Assembly: GCF_029714945.1 (NCBI RefSeq)
Contig: NZ_CP121634.1
Span: 8,701,001 to 8,765,000, forward strand
Length of the DNA: 64,000 bases
Reading direction: 5' to 3'
DNA from: Bradyrhizobium sp. CIAT3101
Lineage (GTDB): Bacteria; Pseudomonadota; Alphaproteobacteria; Rhizobiales; Xanthobacteraceae
Numbering within the stretch: the first letter of the stretch is position 1; each line of letters starts with the position of its first letter. A model generated the notes under the pieces. It saw only the letters and a program-made list of their open reading frames with translations. It did no database searches and had not been told where the DNA came from. Made by a program: the position numbers and the translations under genes. Below, in pieces: positions 52,280 through 62,617 of this stretch.

Positions 52280-53899
52280 TCAAAGACTCAGAACGGCTTT
52301 CATCGTCTGATCACAAGAGGGGGGCGATTCGGAGCATCGAACATCGGCCATTAATTCGCGCAAGCTTCTCTCGGCCCGCTTTTGGCCTGCAGGGGTTGGC
52401 ATCTCGAACGTAAACGGGGACAAATCGAAGCCGCTTTGCGTCCGGGGCAGCAAAGATCTTAGGAGCAGGAAAGGCAGATATGTTATCGTGGCTGCGTTGA
52501 TAGATGCCGCAATGCTACTTTCGATGGTCTGGAGAACTTGCAGCTCCATTCTGTGGAAGCGAAGTGCCTGCTTGCGCTGTTCGGGCGACAATTCTTTCCA
52601 TATCCGCCAAAATGCCAATTCATCTAGCGTATCGATACCCATGCCGTAGTAGTTCGGAGCCACTATAGGGGGCGATCCAAACACCCAATGTACGGCCTTG
52701 GCTCCCGCCGTAAGCAGCATACTCGTGACAGCCTCGCTCGTGTCCCCACGAATGAGGGCCTCATCGACCATTATTATCGTGCTATTCGCAAGGCTATTTC
52801 CCAAGGCGCGGTACTTTTGAGCAATGCGAGACCTTCGGTCGCTGAATGTGCCAATGAGAGTTCGCTGAAGAGTTTTTGTTGCGGCGACTTCCTGACGCTG
52901 GGCGAACACGCCGTAGTCGGCAAGAGATGCAAACAGGCCGTCGGCGTACGGCCCCCCAGTATGCGGCATGGAGGAAACAATAATGGGTGCCGAGCTCGGT
53001 TCTTTTTGCAGTCGCTTCGCAACAATGCCACCAAGGGCGAACCCGATGTTGTAACGGGTTTCGAGATGTGATTGGCCTTCGATCGATGTGTTCGGATTTC
53101 CTAAGTAGAGAGTTTCGTAGGCGCAGAGTTTGGCTTTGTATCGCCGGTTGCTCACGGGACCTTCAACGCAATGCCCCGTTTTCCCGTCTACAAACTTGAT
53201 GTGCCCCGGCAAGATCCGTTCGTTCTTACCCTCTAGGCCGGAAAAGGCACAATTTTCCGAAGCAAAGAGCAAGCACCCGTCAACCGTTTGCATTGCTTCC
53301 AGTGGTCGCAAACCACGTCGATTACGATACGCAATGAGATTCCCCTCTCCGTCTAGAATAAGGGCGCTAATTGCGCCATCAAACCGCCCATCAATCTCCC
53401 GAAAGATTTTTTCGTAGTTGACGGGTAGGCCGTGCCGCCAGAAGTCTCTTTGACAAGAGCATTCAATCCACTTCAGCAAGAGCTCAGCGTCTGTGTTGCC
53501 GCTTAACCTACGGCCCTGCGCGAGCAATTCTCCCCTGAGTTCTCCGCCGTTGACCAAAGCTCCATCCATAGAAATTGACAAATGGCGGCTAGTGCCCGCA
53601 TTTATATGAATTGGCTGAAGGTCGCCACCGCTGATCCCGCGGCGTTTGCTATGGATATGAGCGATTGCAACATGGGGTATAAAATTCGGATCGTCTTCAC
53701 CGTTCTCGATGAGCACCGAATCGCACGATGTCTGAAGCGCGCTAGCGTAGCGAACACCCTCCTTATGCATAAAAGTTGCGACGCCGATTCCCGCCTGCCC
53801 ACGAAGGGCAAGTTTCGGAACCATGTGCTTAAGCTGATCATAAACCGTTGCCCGTGAATTGCTTGAGGAGCATAGAAACGCAGCAGCAATACCGGACAT
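52280..53899 (-). CDS. PurF-like amidophosphoribosyltransferase homologue, catalytic Cys replaced by Ser
   Basis: A 539-residue protein with both PurF domains. An AAGGAGG site ten bases before ATG 53899 fixes the start at MSGIAAAFL, where enzymes have MCGI, so the N-terminal nucleophile is Ser, not Cys. The glutaminase domain also differs at HTRYSTTG (here AHIHSKRRGISGG, residues 80-92) and at the oxyanion Asn-Gly (here SMDGALVN, Asp112). The phosphoribosyltransferase domain keeps the C-A-Y-E-x-L-Y block (residue 260), RTLIGTFSDR, and a PRPP-like loop IIMVDEALIRGDTS (375-388), where DD is DE. The open frame is intact. A synthase without glutaminase activity or a non-catalytic relative are possibilities; the substrate is unknown. 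Confidence 0.85.
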   Translation of the reverse strand: MSGIAAAFLCSSSNSRATVYDQLKHMVPKLALRGQAGIGVATFMHKEGVRYASALQTSCDSVLIENGEDDPNFIPHVAIAHIHSKRRGISGGDLQPIHINAGTSRHLSISMDGALVNGGELRGELLAQGRRLSGNTDAELLLKWIECSCQRDFWRHGLPVNYEKIFREIDGRFDGAISALILDGEGNLIAYRNRRGLRPLEAMQTVDGCLLFASENCAFSGLEGKNERILPGHIKFVDGKTGHCVEGPVSNRRYKAKLCAYETLYLGNPNTSIEGQSHLETRYNIGFALGGIVAKRLQKEPSSAPIIVSSMPHTGGPYADGLFASLADYGVFAQRQEVAATKTLQRTLIGTFSDRRSRIAQKYRALGNSLANSTIIMVDEALIRGDTSEAVTSMLLTAGAKAVHWVFGSPPIVAPNYYGMGIDTLDELAFWRIWKELSPEQRKQALRFHRMELQVLQTIESSIAASINAATITYLPFLLLRSLLPRTQSGFDLSPFTFEMPTPAGQKRAERSLRELMADVRCSESPPSCDQTMKAVLSL

Positions 53900-55851
53900 G
53901 TTTTCAGTCCCTCCTTGAAGAATCGATGCCCTTGGGTCATCATAGGCGAATGTATTTGACCGCGAGCAATGAAGACGTGGCTCCGTCTCTCGTTAAGCAA
54001 GCGCCGTACCAGTCGTGAGGCGGCGCGGCTCGCGCCGTCAGTGCGACGGGACTGAAGAAAATCTCGCCATTTTGTTCGTGATAATCTCGCGTGGTTCAGA
54101 TCCAGACACGTTGTCTGAAACGCGACGCGTGAGTGCTCCTTCAAAATACACCAGGACGTCGGCGATGTTCTGGACGGCTCTGTCCCATTCTCCCGACCGA
54201 CCTCGCGCACCGAATTGTATGTCGCGGAGTTTCGTTTCGTTAGGTTCACCAGGGGAACGCCAGCGGCTTACTCGGTCGCACCGGCTTGATGGCAGCCAAT
54301 TCATAATCGGCGGATTCATTGCGCATCAGTTTGAATCATAGAAGTTCGACCGATCGCAACGCTCATCATGGCCAACTCCGGTTTGGCGGTTACGGGCAGA
54401 AGCGGACATCAACCCGACAACAACTCTCGCCGAATCCGCCGAAAACGCCCGTCGCGGAGTTGGCATAACTTTACTGTTCGTAATCAACGCAGGCGAGATT
54501 GCTGAAGATGCTGACGAGGATGCCCGACTTGAGACGCATTCTGGTCTTCGGTTGGCTCGGCCCGGCGATGAGCTTCTTAGTCATCGCCGCATTGACGGCC
54601 TCGGGCGGGTCCCACCAATTTCAGCAGCGGCAATTTTTCTTACCCATTGTTTATAATGTCGCGCTTATCTCATCCCGTTCGGGCGTGCGGGGCTCAACCA
54701 TCATCTGGCCAATTGCTGCCTCGCCAGCAATGATTGCAGGTATCATAGCTCTGGGAGGAAGGGGGATACACGTTTGATCGGCTATTGCGGTAGGGGCGGA
54801 CGTAGTGCCACTATTCACCGTATCCGTCTGCTTCTGCGCCCCCGGGCAAGGGCTGGCACCAAGATACACCGCGACACGTGACACATACGGCGTGCAAGCA
54901 GCGGTGCGGAAGCTGTCATCATGGTTTTAGCAGATCTTGAGTTCGACGCCCGTGCTGAGCTGGTGCACTTCATCCATGTCACCAGTCCCAGAGACGGGTA
55001 AGGTCCTGTACCAAAGCTGCGCCTTGAAGAGGAGTTATCTGCTTTCGGCCAATCATGACATTTGCTGCGGCTGCACAATGACGGTCGTATTAGAACGAAG
55101 CGACATCTATGAGCACGCCCCGTTAGTACAAAAAGTTGACCTTTAACTTCCGATCCTCTGTCCTGGCCGCGGACTGATCATGCTCGTGCGAGGCGGCCCT
55201 TTACACAGCGCGCATGACCATTGCTGCTCCCATAGAGTTTCTGATCCGCCGACCGAATCCTGATCAAACTCTCGTCAAGGGTACGACATTCAGAGAGCGT
55301 CGGGATTGGGATTGGGTGTTCCTGCCAGGTCGCAAGCGGTTTTGAACACCGCCGCTATCCCTTCCTGACCGGGAGGCTTCGCTCCAGCCCCTGTCTGTGT
55401 CGGTAGGCGCAGAACAAATGATATTGCTGTCCGTCGGCAAAATGTCGTAGCTTTTTCGCACCGCAGATCTGTTTTGCATCGCTATCTGTTTTACCCGGGG
55501 CTGGTTTTTTCATGTGAATTTTTTGACCTAGCGCGAAATCTGACTTTCATGGGCCGCCATTTGGCGGCCTCTTCTCTAAGATCGCAAGTAGGCTGCATTT
55601 GCATTGTCGCGCATACGCGCATTGCGTACCAACTCTATCCTGCGAGCTCCAGCAAGCAGGTCCAACCGGGTCCGGCTGGTTCCGTGAACTGAAGTAGCGT
55701 GGCTATCGAATAGTACCTGTTGTGCGACGGAATGGGCGGGCAACCGATTTTTAGAAGGGGCACCGACTGGATCATGCGCATCGCGGGCCGCGAGGCTGCT
55801 TTAAAGTGACCGCCACTTGATCGTCGATGGTGTGACCGCCTGCCCCAAAGA
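53900..55851. other. gene-poor stretch, no supported gene
   Basis: Nearly 2 kb without a convincing gene. A plus-strand frame at 54499-54777 encodes a 92-residue hydrophobic stretch (two or three possible helices: LVFGWLGPAMSFLVIAALTA and STIIWPIAASPAMIAGIIAL), perhaps a membrane-protein remnant. The rest holds short frames only. Confidence 0.35.
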
Positions 55852-55879
55852 ATGCGATGTATCAGAACTGGCCTACGAA

Positions 55880-56124
55880 CAGTTCAGTCACGTCCCGTCG
55901 GCGGAGGGAAGGAAGGGTCGGATACGGGCGAGGCATCCCGAGATATAGACGTATTCAACGATGCGTCGCGCGCCTCTGGCTCATCGGCCGCCCAGGTCGT
56001 GGACAACGTCCAAAAGCTGAGCAACAATCTGAGTTCGTTGGAGGGGGCAGGTCAACGACTTCTTGATCAAAATGCGAGCGTAGCGCGTGGAGTGGAACGC
56101 ATGTCGCGGCCTCTATCGGACTAG
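55880..56124 (+). pseudogene. possible chemoreceptor C-terminal remnant
   Basis: A plus-strand frame reads EASRDIDVFNDASRASGSSA, then AQVVDNVQKLSNNLSSLEGA. This is similar to the last helix and tail of methyl-accepting chemotaxis proteins (pattern I-x-x-V-x-x-A-x-x-x-x-G-x-x-A-x-x-V/L). No signalling tip or sensor domain is present. A short match, so the call is tentative. Confidence 0.3.
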
Positions 56125-56459
56125 CTTTCCTGTCAGCTCAATGTTTTGATCTTATGATCGGCCGCAATCCAGGAAGGTGGCGCCGCGAGAACCTAAATGG
56201 CTTTCAGGCCCGTCGAACGTTTGAGAGATTTCGGCATTGGCACGTTAAGCAATGTGAGTTGCTCGATTTTACCCCGCATTCATTCAAGCCTGACCGGCTC
56301 AACACCAGTTTGAAGGAATGTCGCGCGAAGACGATTGAGTCGTTCATTGAGCTGTTCGTTTCTCCACGACGGGCGGCCGAGGACCTCTTTCGGCTTCCGA
56401 CCCGTCGCAGATATCTGGCAATCCTTCTTGCTCTGCATGAGAAGCCTGAGACAAGCGGT

Positions 56460-57410
56460 TCAGGGGGCCTCAGCTCCCTCCATCGTCTCGGCGATCACCG
56501 CATCGGGCAAATAGCCGAGGATATAGTCCGCGGCCTTGCTAGCCTGGCTTGCGGCACGAACGATCGCGCGATTGTCCTCCCGCAGAACTTCCAACCAGGA
56601 GGCGACGTAGTCGGCATGCCGTACTGTCGGAACGATTCCGAGCGAGGCACAGGAGAACGCGGCGGACAGCTCCGCTATCAACTCCTCAAACGCGTACTTC
56701 CTGGTGCCAAAAGAGCCACTGAGATCGCGGTTGAGCCGTGAAGAATGACCGCTTGCGTGGCCAAGCTCGTGGAGCGCCGTGCGATGCCAATTGATCGGCT
56801 CGAAGTAGGCCTGCGGCGGCGGCACCTGCACATAGTCTTCTGTCGGCACATAGAAGGCACGATCACCGCCCATGCGGAACTCAATGCCAGTCGACTTGAT
56901 CAGGGCTTCGACAGCTGGCTCGATCATTCCCTGCTGCCGAGGAGGCGCAGTAGCCGCGATTTCCGAAGGCAGGCCGTCGCACTGATCCGCATTAAAGACT
57001 GTAAAACGCTTCAAGAAGGGAATCGACAGCGCTTCCTCACCGGTCTCTGCAGCTCGGCGCTTTTCATCATTCGGTACGAAGCGGTCAGCATAAAGCACTG
57101 TCGTACCACGCTCGCCCTTTCGCACATGACCGCCGAGCGAGAGCGCCTGGCGGAAGGTGAGCCAGCTCTGACCAGCGAAGCCACGCTCGATGACCGCGCC
57201 CCAAAGGATCAGGACATTGATGCCGCTGTAGTGCCGCTTGGTCGAGGCATTGTTCGGCATGGCAAGCGGGGCCTTTGCCGCCGCTGTCCCCCAAGGCTGC
57301 ACCCATGGAACTCGGCCGGCCTCGAGCTCGGCAATGATCTTATCGGTAATTTCGTCATAAAGGCCTGCCCGGTTCTGCCCGGTCCCGCTGCGAGGATGCC
57401 GTTTGGACAT
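56460..57410 (-). CDS. ArdC-like antirestriction/zincin protein
   Basis: A 316-residue protein from ATG 57410 (MSKRHPRSGTGQNRAGLYDE). The N-terminal ssDNA-binding domain of the ArdC type covers residues about 15-140 (RVPWVQPWG, then SGINVLILWGAVIERGFAGQ, SWLTFRQALSLGGHVRKGER). The C-terminal zincin-like metalloprotease domain has HELGHASGH with the zinc-binding histidines (about residues 214-222) and FEELIAELSAAF, which supplies a further ligand. ArdC proteins protect incoming plasmid DNA against restriction in conjugation. Here it probably belongs to the mobile-element backbone with DUF736, DUF2493 and toprim. A decayed second copy is at 26.8-27.4 kb. Confidence 0.9.
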   Translation of the reverse strand: MSKRHPRSGTGQNRAGLYDEITDKIIAELEAGRVPWVQPWGTAAAKAPLAMPNNASTKRHYSGINVLILWGAVIERGFAGQSWLTFRQALSLGGHVRKGERGTTVLYADRFVPNDEKRRAAETGEEALSIPFLKRFTVFNADQCDGLPSEIAATAPPRQQGMIEPAVEALIKSTGIEFRMGGDRAFYVPTEDYVQVPPPQAYFEPINWHRTALHELGHASGHSSRLNRDLSGSFGTRKYAFEELIAELSAAFSCASLGIVPTVRHADYVASWLEVLREDNRAIVRAASQASKAADYILGYLPDAVIAETMEGAEAP

Positions 57411-58020
57411 CGCTAATCTCCGAGAACGGGCGCCGGCGAGACTCTCTCGCGGCTATGAACCCGTCACCTCGAAGGCACTGCCCTTTCACTCTCGGACCCC
57501 TGCTGAGCTATGCGCAGATCTGACCGGCTGCGACGGCAGCCGTACAGCGGGCGCATGTGTTTGGTGAATATGCAAGGCAAGAATAACTTCGGCGCGTACA
57601 GACGAAGGCGCTCGTTGCACGGCAGGCGTACCTTGGCGACGCCGGACCGACTGGGCCCCAAGAGAAAGCGAAAGTGCACCCGCTACGGGTGACCGGCTCC
57701 GGAACAAAGCAGATGGTGTGACCGCGAGGGATCAAAGTCCTCCAACCGAAAGGCGACGAGGCGCGCGCGCGCTTGCCGAGGCATACCGACCGATCGGTCA
57801 AACTAATCTCGGCGAGTCCATGCCTCGGTGCTCAATGTGCCGCTGCCCGATTGATATCGAATGTCACTGAACAAGGACCGTTCCGCGTGCACGAAACTAG
57901 GCTCGCACGACAAGATTGTCAGAAACCAGAATCATATTTCGAACCGGAGGGTCTTTTGGGTAGCGGAGAAGCCAAAACCCGTTGCTGGTTCTGGGAATTC
58001 TGCTTGACCATATGCCTGAC
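57411..58020. other. no supported gene; short palindrome
   Basis: Upstream region of the ardC-like gene and downstream region of the MATE gene. GACCGATCGGTC at about 57787-57798 is a perfect 12-base palindrome of operator appearance. No gene is recognised. Confidence 0.35.
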
Positions 58021-59451
58021 TTACGAGGTTGCGGGACACCGCGGAGCAAACCGGCTCGCCAGCAGCAGGAAACGCGTCACGAGAAAAGACGCATAGATGG
58101 TCGTCCCAACTGACAAACCAATCCAGATACCAATCGCACCAAGTCCAATCTTCAAACCGAGCACGTAACTAAGGGTGAAGCCGATTAACCAATTAGCTAC
58201 GCAGGCGAAAAGAAGCGGGATGCGAGTGTCCTTCAGTCCACGCAAGCCGCCCGCCGCAATGTGCTGAGCGGCATCACTGATAAAGAAGCTCGCGCCGACC
58301 AAAAGGAGGTTGGCCGCCAAGTCTGTCGTCGCGTCGGCACCCTCAGTCGTATCGTCCACAAACAGGCCGACGATTTCAAACCGTACGGCGACAACCGCGA
58401 TAGTCAGTACCGCAGCAGCCATAATGCCAAGGAGTATAGCAATGATCCCAGCTCTTTTGACGCCCGGACCGTCCTGGCGACCTACGGCGTGACCGACGCG
58501 CACGGCCGCCGCCGTGCTTATGCCTACTGGAACCACGAATAGGACCGTGTCGACCTGAAGGGCGATCTGATGGGCAGTAAGCGCTCTAATGCTGACGAGG
58601 CCGGCCAGGAGCCCCGCGGCCAAAAACAGTCCGCCTTGCAGCAAAACAATGAATGAGACCGGAATTCCCATCGCGATTAAACGCTTCATGAACGGCCAAT
58701 CGAATTGCCGCAGACGCGCCAGCACGTGATAGTCGCGGAAAGGGGAGCGCATTGTTGCGAACCACAACACGACCAAGAACATCGTAAAGTTCACGAAGCT
58801 GCTCGCAAGGCCGGCCCCGAAAAGCCCAAGTGGCGGCAGGCCAAGCTTCCCATAGATGAGCAAATAAGCCATGAGCGCATTGAGAGGAATGGACCCAATC
58901 GTAATCCACAAAACCGGCTGCGGCCGGTGGACCGCAGCCATGAAGTTGCGAAACCCGTGAAAACCCAGGGCCGGCACCACGCCAAAGGCTAGTCCGAGCA
59001 GGTATTGCTGCGCGAGGCGCGCCACCTCGGGCGCTTGACCGAAAGTGAGGAGTGCTCGTTCTCCGTTTAGCGCAAAGGCAATGATCGGAAGCGATAGCAG
59101 CAGGGCCGCCCAAAGTCCCATGCGCACCGTGCGTCTGAGCGCGGCCAGGTTTTTCGCTCCGAACGCCTGCGCTGCCAGCGGCGCGATCGGGGCCAGCAAA
59201 CCGACGCCGAGTGTGAAACCGATGAGGAAGATCACGACACCCAGTGCTGCCGCAGCAAGCGCCTCGGGACCGAGGCCTCCTATCAGCGCGAGATCGGTCG
59301 TCATCATCACGACTTGCCCAAGCTGCGTCAGCACCATTGGCCATGCGAGCTTCGCAAGTTCAGCAAACTCGATAACGAGCTGATGATAATCCAACGGTGT
59401 CGTGCGCTTGTGCTGGAAGTCCAGCACTTCTTTTTTCACTCGTTTATCCAT
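58021..59451 (-). CDS. MATE-family efflux transporter (NorM type)
   Basis: A 476-residue inner-membrane protein with twelve membrane helices. Features are LAWPMVLTQLGQVVMMTTDL at the start of the first half, GPEALAAAALG, then RTVRMGLWAALLL. In the second half, VGISTAAAVRVGHAVGRQDG and ISDAAQHIAAGGLRGLKDTR are the conserved MATE blocks (around residues 325 and 395). MATE proteins export cationic drugs or plant phenolics with Na+ or H+. Close relatives in rhizobia may deal with plant compounds; that is an inference. Starts at 59451. No lesion, and no regulator beside it. Confidence 0.95.
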   Translation of the reverse strand: MDKRVKKEVLDFQHKRTTPLDYHQLVIEFAELAKLAWPMVLTQLGQVVMMTTDLALIGGLGPEALAAAALGVVIFLIGFTLGVGLLAPIAPLAAQAFGAKNLAALRRTVRMGLWAALLLSLPIIAFALNGERALLTFGQAPEVARLAQQYLLGLAFGVVPALGFHGFRNFMAAVHRPQPVLWITIGSIPLNALMAYLLIYGKLGLPPLGLFGAGLASSFVNFTMFLVVLWFATMRSPFRDYHVLARLRQFDWPFMKRLIAMGIPVSFIVLLQGGLFLAAGLLAGLVSIRALTAHQIALQVDTVLFVVPVGISTAAAVRVGHAVGRQDGPGVKRAGIIAILLGIMAAAVLTIAVVAVRFEIVGLFVDDTTEGADATTDLAANLLLVGASFFISDAAQHIAAGGLRGLKDTRIPLLFACVANWLIGFTLSYVLGLKIGLGAIGIWIGLSVGTTIYASFLVTRFLLLASRFAPRCPATS

Positions 59452-61288
59452 ACAACACCGCTGGCCGGTTTAATTCGCCGGCCCTATCATCTCTGCTTTA
59501 GGAAAGGAGTATCCGCTGCCTCGAGCCGGGACCGCTGCCGAACGATGCATTGTCAGAGTCTTGCCCAGTCCCTTCAGAAACGGCAGGCGTCAGCGCCACC
59601 GATAGGTTCGGTGCTCGTCCGCAGCTCCCGACCGGCGAGAGCAGCTAGGTCTGCACCAGCGCGCCACCTCACTTTCTGTAAGTATGCGGTTGATGGCCCG
59701 CATACAGAGATCGGGATCACTGGCTCGTCATGGAGCAAACTCGATTTCGACGTGCTCAACCTTGCTGGCAACATCCCGCAGGAGCGCCGGGCCAGGTGCT
59801 GCCGACGTTGAGGATCCCGAAGTTGCGGCCCACGCACACCGGCATCTGATATCCTCGTCACACTTGGGAGTCCTTCGAGCGGCTGTCCTCACTAAGTCCT
59901 GCCATACAAAGCTTATGCCAACCCGAGAACGTTGAATTACAAGGCTATCTGCTAGCCGGACGTGTTCTGGCCCTGACAGCAGGTCGCAAATCGGACAACC
60001 AGGATCAGCAATGCTTCTTCTCGATTCCGAAAGTCGGTGAGACAAACCGCCCATGCGGGCTCGAAGGCTGGCCTTTCTTCGATTTGGATCACTCGGATTT
60101 TTATGTATTCAAGGTGCGCTGCAAGCTGATCGAATGGCTTGGAATCACTAATCTTCATGCGTCGGATCTTGGAGGGGCCCGGTACACACACGTGATGAGA
60201 TTGGGATAGGCGTCGTCGCGCTTAAGTCATTGCTTAAGCTGATCTCCCCCTGCAGACGCGCCAGCGTTTTTCGCGAAGGAGACCCACGTCAGACTCTGTC
60301 CTGACGCCAACCTCTGGTCCGGACGATAGTCTATCTAGCCGATGCAAATCGCCCGACCGAGAATAGGAGATACTTTTTTGGTCACTGGATTCTCCGCGAA
60401 GAACGGCCGCGAGCCTCACTGACGCCGGCCCTCAGGCCGTTGCGGAAAGTCCACCATTCGTCCCATTCCACCCAAGCCAAAGGAGACGTGTTGCAAGATT
60501 ATCCGTCCCTGCCTTACGCGGCTCTCTGCGGGCATCAGCAAAAAATGCGGAATGTGACCTGCCCCTTGCCGGGCTTGACGCGGGGACTGCTACTCAGCCG
60601 GGAGAATGGTGGTCCAGGAGGTGGGCGCGGCGCTAGGCAACGCTCAACCGAAGGCAGCGCTGCATTCCTTGGGGGAGCCCCAAGTGCCGACCGAGGTCGT
60701 TAAGGACGAATGCGCCTCCCCGAAGGGAAGATCCGAATCTGCTCGCTGAACGCAATGAGACCTTGGCTCAGAACGCCTTTTGGGAGGGACACCTCTTGGT
60801 GCGAGGGATCGAGACGGGATGGCCGACCCTACGCGGCTCGTTTCATGAGAGCCTGGTGAGGCGACAGTCGCGTGCGCAAACGGCGAGAACGCAAGACGCT
60901 AAGCCCGTGGAAGGTGGACGTCCTCTCTGTCCACCGGCATCTCTGGCAAGAAATGTCGAGCCCCCCTCCGCAGTCCGGTCGGGGATACGGAATTGGCCCC
61001 TCCAACCGCCGGCGCAGTGAGGCCCTCAGGCGGCGTGCGGCAGAGCAGCAAGGCCTTCGATCGCGCACAACACGGGCCGGGTCGGGGCTTGTAGTCCTTT
61101 TGCCGCAACCGAATCGCCCATATAGTCGCAAAATGGGCAGTTTTGCGATCAATACTGACCCAGATAGCGAAATTGGATAATTTGGCCGCACCAGCATTCT
61201 TGGCGGCTTTTACGCGCTTGGTGCACTTTTAAAGGGGATGCAGCGTGACATTTCACATGAACCTTCGCGTGCACCAGGAGGGTGCATC
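59452..61288. other. gene-poor stretch, no supported gene
   Basis: About 1.8 kb with short frames on both strands. A minus-strand frame at 59952-60191 (KPFDQLAAHLEYIKIRVIQI) could be a tail of a decayed gene, but nothing identifies it. The last 100 bases hold the promoter and leader of the NodW-like gene; no nod box was seen. Confidence 0.35.
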
Positions 61289-61960
61289 ATGAGCGAGTTT
61301 TCGCAAACACCGCAGTCGCGCACAGATACCGATGAACCGATCGTCTTGATTGTCGACGACGACGCTTCGATGCGCAAGGCTCTTACAAATCTGTTTGAAT
61401 CAGTAGGGCTTAAGGTCAAGGCTGTTGGCTCTGCCGCGGAGGTTTTGCAGGCGAACCCGCCCGAGGTACCGAGCTGCCTCGTTCTCGACATCCGCCTACC
61501 AGGATCGAGCGGCCTCGATCTGCAGTCCGAACTTGCTGAGGCCAACATCCACACGCCGATCATCTTTATCACAGGTTATGGCGATATTCCCATGACCGTC
61601 CAGGCTATGAAGAGCGGTGCGGTCGACTTCCTGACCAAGCCGGTACGCGAGCAGGATCTGCTCGATGCGGTGCGGGCCGCGATCGAACGAGATCGCAAGC
61701 GGCGCGATCTCGAAAAAAAAGTCTCTGACCTACGATCCCGGCTCGAAAGTCTGACCCCACGCGAGCGCGATGTTCTGGCCCTGGTCGCCTCCGGCCTGCT
61801 GAACAAGCAGGTGGCGGGCGAGCTCGGGCTGGCAGAGATTACCGTCAAAATCTATCGCGGCCAGGTCATGCGCAAAATGGGCGCGAAGTCGCTGGCTGAC
61901 CTCATAAGAATAAGTGAAGCTCTCGGGATTTCTCGACCAAAGGGGAACGTACAAACCTAA
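61289..61960 (+). CDS. nodW: NodW/NwsB-type response regulator (FixJ family)
   Basis: A 223-residue protein from ATG 61289 (MSEFSQTPQSRTDTDEP), where AGGAGGG lies six to twelve bases upstream; a start at 61238 is less likely. The receiver domain has VLIVDDDASMRKAL, the phospho-acceptor in LVLDIRLPGSSG and Lys in FLTKPVREQDLL. After a linker comes a LuxR-type helix-turn-helix (LTPRERDVLALVASGLLNKQ, then GELGLAEITVKIYRGQVMRK). Size and pattern match NodW and NwsB of Bradyrhizobium, which are phosphorylated by NodV and NwsA and activate nod genes. The only NodV-like kinase in the window is 38 kb away. NodW and NwsB cannot be told apart here. Confidence 0.75.
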   Translation: MSEFSQTPQSRTDTDEPIVLIVDDDASMRKALTNLFESVGLKVKAVGSAAEVLQANPPEVPSCLVLDIRLPGSSGLDLQSELAEANIHTPIIFITGYGDIPMTVQAMKSGAVDFLTKPVREQDLLDAVRAAIERDRKRRDLEKKVSDLRSRLESLTPRERDVLALVASGLLNKQVAGELGLAEITVKIYRGQVMRKMGAKSLADLIRISEALGISRPKGNVQT

Positions 61961-62048
61961 GTATGCTTTTCAATTCTGCTTCGAGCCCTCACTTTCCAAC
62001 GCCGGCCGCAACCGCGGCGAGCAGTTTCCCGGATCTCGAGCAAACAGT

Positions 62049-62435
62049 TTGCCCAAGCATTCCGTCATTTCAGTCATCGACGACGATCCATCCGTTCGCG
62101 GCGCCACGAGCAACCTTCTGGCATCGTACGGATACTTGGTCCACGCCTTTGCCTCCGCGGAGGAGTTCCTGAGCGCTGCGGAATTGACAGAGACGTCCTG
62201 TGTGATTACCGACGTCCAAATGTCGTTGATGAGCGGAATTGACCTGCTGAGGCATATGCGAAGCCTCGGTCATCGCATGCCGTTCATCTTCATCACGGCC
62301 TTCCCAGACGATGCGGTCCGCGCTCGAGCAATCGAGGCTGGCGGGATTTGCTTTCTTGCTAAACCGTTTGCCACGGCTAGCTTGATCAAGTGTTTGACCA
62401 TTGCGCTATCAAGGTCAGGCGGCACACCCGCCTGA
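62049..62435 (+). CDS. stand-alone receiver-domain response regulator
   Basis: A receiver of about 128 residues beginning LPKHSVISVIDDDPSVRGAT. The likely start is TTG 62049; an ATG at 61914 lies inside the nodW-like gene and would add 45 unrelated residues. It keeps the acidic pair (IDDDP), the phospho-Asp (CVITDVQMSLMSG) and Lys (FLAKPFATASLI). There is no output domain. It follows the NodW-like gene on the same strand, so it may be a phosphate sink or a connecting receiver for the NodV-like kinase. The start is uncertain. No lesion. Confidence 0.75.
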   Translation: MPKHSVISVIDDDPSVRGATSNLLASYGYLVHAFASAEEFLSAAELTETSCVITDVQMSLMSGIDLLRHMRSLGHRMPFIFITAFPDDAVRARAIEAGGICFLAKPFATASLIKCLTIALSRSGGTPA

Positions 62436-62617
62436 GGGGCTTGGCCGCTCCCAGAGCAATCAGTCCTAAAACAGGCACGACTGCGAGATTCCAGCAAGTT
62501 TAGCAGCCATTTCGCGGTCACTTTGACGTGACAAGTAGGTTGATCGCGTCGACGGCGGTGCACTCATGAAAATCCATGACGTGCACCAAAGCTTCACCCG
62601 CCGCTCAAAGCGGATGT

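Noticed and set aside
53602..54249. Minus-strand frame of 215 codons overlapping the PurF-like gene start
   Set aside because: It is out of frame with the PurF-like protein, which has a strong ribosome site and both conserved domains.
56745..57416. Plus-strand frame of 223 codons
   Set aside because: Antisense to the ardC-like gene, which has both domains and the HELGH motif.
58586..59344. Minus-strand frame of 252 codons
   Set aside because: Out-of-frame reading of the MATE gene; arginine-rich and without membrane helices.
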